A stretch of 64,000 nucleotides of DNA, taken from the NCBI GenBank assembly GCA_910579505.1, contig CAJTTZ010000016.1, forward strand, positions 5,207 through 69,206, written 5' to 3'. This document shows positions 63,501-64,000 of the stretch, piece by piece. Made by a program: the position numbers and the translations under genes. The DNA is from an uncultured Lachnospiraceae bacterium (GTDB lineage Bacteria; Bacillota; Clostridia; Lachnospirales; Lachnospiraceae). Positions within the stretch are counted from its first letter, which is position 1. Every line of letters starts with the position of its first letter. Under the pieces are notes generated by a model. That model worked only from the letters and a program-made list of their open reading frames with translations, did not search any database and was not told where the DNA came from.

Positions 63501-63658
63501 TCTCTTTCCGCCGCAAAGACGAAAAATGTCTCCAATATATTTGGATACGTCGCAAACAGTACGCACAGGCTTAGCACCGCCGCCAAGATACGCAAATGTC
63601 TTTTTCTCCTCGTCTTTATCCACGCTCTTTGTTCGTCCGTCCATTCCGTATTACCCAT
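57512..63658 (-). CDS. Giant BspA-like LRR_5 surface protein with tandem repeat stalk
   Basis: A 2048-residue exported protein. A membrane or signal segment lies at about 22-48. An acidic Glu/Gly/Thr region follows (about 95-240) with repeats of EPSDGEETGEET. Two BspA-type LRR_5 blocks span about 430-680 and 687-1020, each starting WTLDDxGLLTIxSDAGM. An Ig-like domain is at about 1030-1125 (FSVTADAMEGMGTMSYQWQV), and five 96-residue modules at 1128-1607. Next are a HTHNYEEW..CSCGA module, a Pro/Gln stalk and a folded C-terminal domain (about 1830-2000). The end is CGLCHVCPTFLGICYFIW plus a helix and RKKKN, with no LPxTG. AAGGAGG precedes the ATG. It probably acts as an adhesin; the partner is unknown. 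Confidence 0.85.
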   Translation of the reverse strand: MGNTEWTDEQRAWIKTRRKRHLRILAAVLSLCVLFATYPNILETFFVFAAEREKEEKDLYISGFSDLPEEIRQQTVPLGTGLEELALPDTLEAVAVQDGQGSAENPDEDADNRETGDVDEETDARTPSDGDEIGEDTGEPSDGEETGEETTGPSDGEETGEETAGPSDGEESGEETAEPSGGEETEADNSGSAEETENVDQVEQDTQPGEAAAEETTMTENADETDGEGDSAPSGESEDTELKQETHTVTLPEYQTERVITVERLENLSEKERDEDADNIEKSQADDTDTVIITGVTWQSAPAYDKDTEDVYFFTAVLPEGYALMEGVSLPQITVTVAESENVRLFLERANTLPDLDSLLEDAPGEGEEGYEAWEALFLESLAEAEELKELYEAFTETERAQIPADIYEKLAAWWEYADFMEEAVVYAASGTDWTLDDAGLLTIKSDAGMTDWLANGKLYNGNGGKVKEVVIEGGVTSVQKQAFGTSCQNLARAKILSGVKNIGEGAFMNCEGLERVEIPSSVENIEKEAFYRCIKLTDVVLPSGITGIGDGAFVACESLTNIEIPSSVTSLGYRVFANCRGLTSVTISENVTGIGMNMFLNCEKLTSMEIPAAVTSIGNTAFSGCTGLTKVKMFGETPPTLGTDVFKDCGFVTAGTEGILVPKGTADAYKSKWTDWAAYIAADAGWTLDDNGLLTIESDAGMEDWKTNGRTTDNIGKVKKVIIKDGVTSIADTAFKDCSNLASIEIPSGVTYMGKQAFMNCQSLTNIEIPSGVKAIWDETFSGCSGLTSVTLPNSMTSIAAKGFYGCSSLTNIEIPSSVTSIGANAFENCSGLSSVTIPDSVTKIQTQAFKGCSGLTSVTMSTNVKTIGTSTFMNCSKLTDIELPSGVTKIDNYVFCGCSSLKRIGLPSEVTSIGHSAFSGCRSLEGIEIPSKVTKIDGYAFENCSKLTSIEIPLGVTSIGDMAFSGCSALKKVEMCSETPLTTLGSGAFNNCSFVKAGEAGKGILVPVGKAEGYKGAAGWSNYAKYITDGSPFITAQPTDQTVQNGKSATFSVTADAMEGMGTMSYQWQVDKKTGTFANISGVTSSTYTISAADKTNDGYRYRCVVTNDRGTATSEAVTLTVTPSEAEKVAAAKKVVQDTLADITATNETTKTDIQNAIDTALSNAGITDVTVTVGDLSKTEATSSAPGSISGSVSIVSKNDSDVSDSVTISKTIEKLPLSEAEKVAAAKKIVQDVLAGITATNETTKADIQNAIDTALSNAGITDVTVTVGDLSKTEATTGATGSLSGTVSVTSQNDSSVEDSVTINKTIAKLPATEAEKVAAAKKIVQDTLADITATNETTKADIQNAIDTALANANMADVTVTVGDLSKTEATSSAPGSISGSVSIVSKNDSDVSDSVTISKTIEKLPLSEAEKVAAAKKIMQDVLAGITATNETTKEDIQNAIDTALSNAGITDVTVTVGDLSKTEATTGATGSLSGTVSVTSQNDSSVEDSVTINKTIAKLPATEAEKVAAAKKIVQDALADITVTNETTKEDIQDVIDTALSNAGITDVTVTVGDLSKTEATSDAPGNISGDVSVVSKRDSTVRDDVTINKTIPATGESHTHNYEEWRHDAKEHWKVCSCGAAGAKSKHRYDNDRDTTCNDCGYKRKVKNPDKDNSDKDKPDHAGSETQNPTGNQQPTDAQPPVNPPQPPAAQQPVNPPTAAPVKTPQPVPGTAGDLAKQHGAQTPKQPERKPGQDTGQEDKATVQQGGMDSAKITAEQRSEGGTAQTDSGQQSEDSAVQTDNAQQAEGGTARTVQAAADGGRIAIPGEAVETGNLTENQKTATKFELEKGAVTVSVVCDDGKCTAGVNDTAAVANTVLTPEQIQLANDGENIEVRIDVKDISQTVAEEDKEVIESGLVRYREEMPELTLGRYVDISVFVKIGEGDWDAVTSTGEPIEVVMGIPSELVENGRTFYVIRAHGGEYTLLTDMDDDPETVTIRTDLFSAYALAYRQADGTGESGRCGLCHVCPTFLGICYFIWLIMIVAVVATGIILLRKKKN
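58838..60277 (-). repeat. Five tandem 288-bp coding repeats (A-B-A-B-A')
   Basis: The phrase GTTGCCTCCGTCTTGGA recurs at 288-bp steps (for example 59239, 59527, 59815, 60103). Each module encodes 96 residues beginning EAEKVAAAKK. Modules 1 and 3 share SGSVSIVSKNDSDVSDSVTI; modules 2 and 4 share SGTVSVTSQNDSSVEDSVTI; module 5 is more divergent. This implies duplication of a two-module 576-bp unit. Confidence 0.9.
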
Positions 63659-63792
63659 TTGTTTCCTCCTTCTTGATGTAGTATTTTACGTGAAACTATT
63701 AGCATGTACCCCCATATTTCTTCATAGATTTACTGCCGTCCGATCTGCCATCTTCTCACCCTCCCGCCAAACAAATATTTATGAGCAGAATC

Positions 63793-63809
63793 GAAATGCT
63801 CCGCATTTC
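63793..63809. other. Small perfect hairpin upstream of the surface-protein gene
   Basis: GAAATGC (63793-63799), TCC, GCATTTC (63803-63809). Apart from this, the terminator at 63821-63877 and the microsatellite, I see nothing coding in 63659-64000. The surface-protein promoter was not clearly identified. Confidence 0.4.
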
Positions 63810-63814
63810 TCGTT

Positions 63815-63877
63815 CGCGCAAAAAGCCGCTATCTCCGCAGGGACACATGGTTCTTGTCCCGCGAAGATAACGGCTTT
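63815..63877 (-). terminator. Terminator of an unseen minus-strand gene to the right
   Basis: A long imperfect stem runs from AAAGCCG (63822-63828) to CGGCTTT (63871-63877), with GGGACA/TGTCCC pairing inside. On the minus strand it is followed by TTTTT. Since the surface gene starts at 63658, the terminated transcript comes from beyond the window. Confidence 0.6.
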
Positions 63878-63945
63878 ATAATGTAATAACAGTCTTATTG
63901 TAGAGCAGACAGCAAAAAAGAGCGCAATAAAGCGCAGATCGCCTA

Positions 63946-64000
<55 letters not shown>

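Overview
The window reads as chromosomal DNA of a spore-forming, probably motile, anaerobic Firmicute of the Lachnospiraceae/Clostridia type. The evidence is spoIID, a spoIIQ-like gene, spoVT, a T-box leader in front of ileS, a chemotaxis receptor, a BspA-type leucine-rich surface protein, and many genes packed on the minus strand with AGGAGG-type ribosome binding sites. No rRNA, tRNA, CRISPR array, prophage or intact insertion sequence was seen. The only mobile-element trace is a frameshifted helix-turn-helix relic near the left edge, beside a long inverted repeat.

Layout. 1-1000: relic DNA and a palindrome. 1.1-5.5 kb: a flavin split-barrel protein, a broken dynamin-like/zinc-ribbon gene, pyrC, a PrcB-like lipoprotein and plsC. 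5.6-8.6 kb: a GH9-fold lipoprotein and an amidohydrolase, each next to one copy of a structured ~95-bp repeat. 8.6-10.7 kb: the spoIID-spoIIQ pair, with a good SigF-type promoter in front of spoIIQ. 10.7-22 kb: an EF-hand protein, a LamG protein, an aconitase-family hydratase, hflX, hscC and a giant TPR protein with a J-like N-terminus. 22-31.5 kb: glgP, a beta-propeller-like lipoprotein, ileS with its T-box, and an unusual amidase-polysaccharide deacetylase fusion controlled by six 11-bp iterons.

31.6-49.3 kb is the centrepiece: sixteen minus-strand genes in two abutting transcription units. They encode a cellulose-synthase-like GT2 enzyme with a c-di-GMP-binding PilZ domain, an MBOAT acyltransferase with a DHHW/AlgX-like partner, a GH5 glucanase, a previously overlooked 52-residue membrane protein, a histidine kinase/response regulator pair, and two copies of a VTC-DUF4956-CotH module in the same gene order. 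I infer a machine that makes and decorates an acetylated beta-glucan, with a possible phosphate or polyphosphate step supplied by the VTC and CotH proteins. One CotH gene carries a G10 tract that could switch it by slippage.

49.4-57.4 kb: a BadF-type sugar kinase, a LacI regulator with a GH4 glucosidase, a methyl-accepting chemotaxis protein, pncB, and spoVT with a SigG-like promoter. 57.5-63.7 kb: a 2048-residue surface protein with LRR_5 blocks, five 96-residue repeats in A-B-A-B-A' order, and an unusual Cys-rich C-terminal membrane motif. The window ends inside a (GCTT)n microsatellite.
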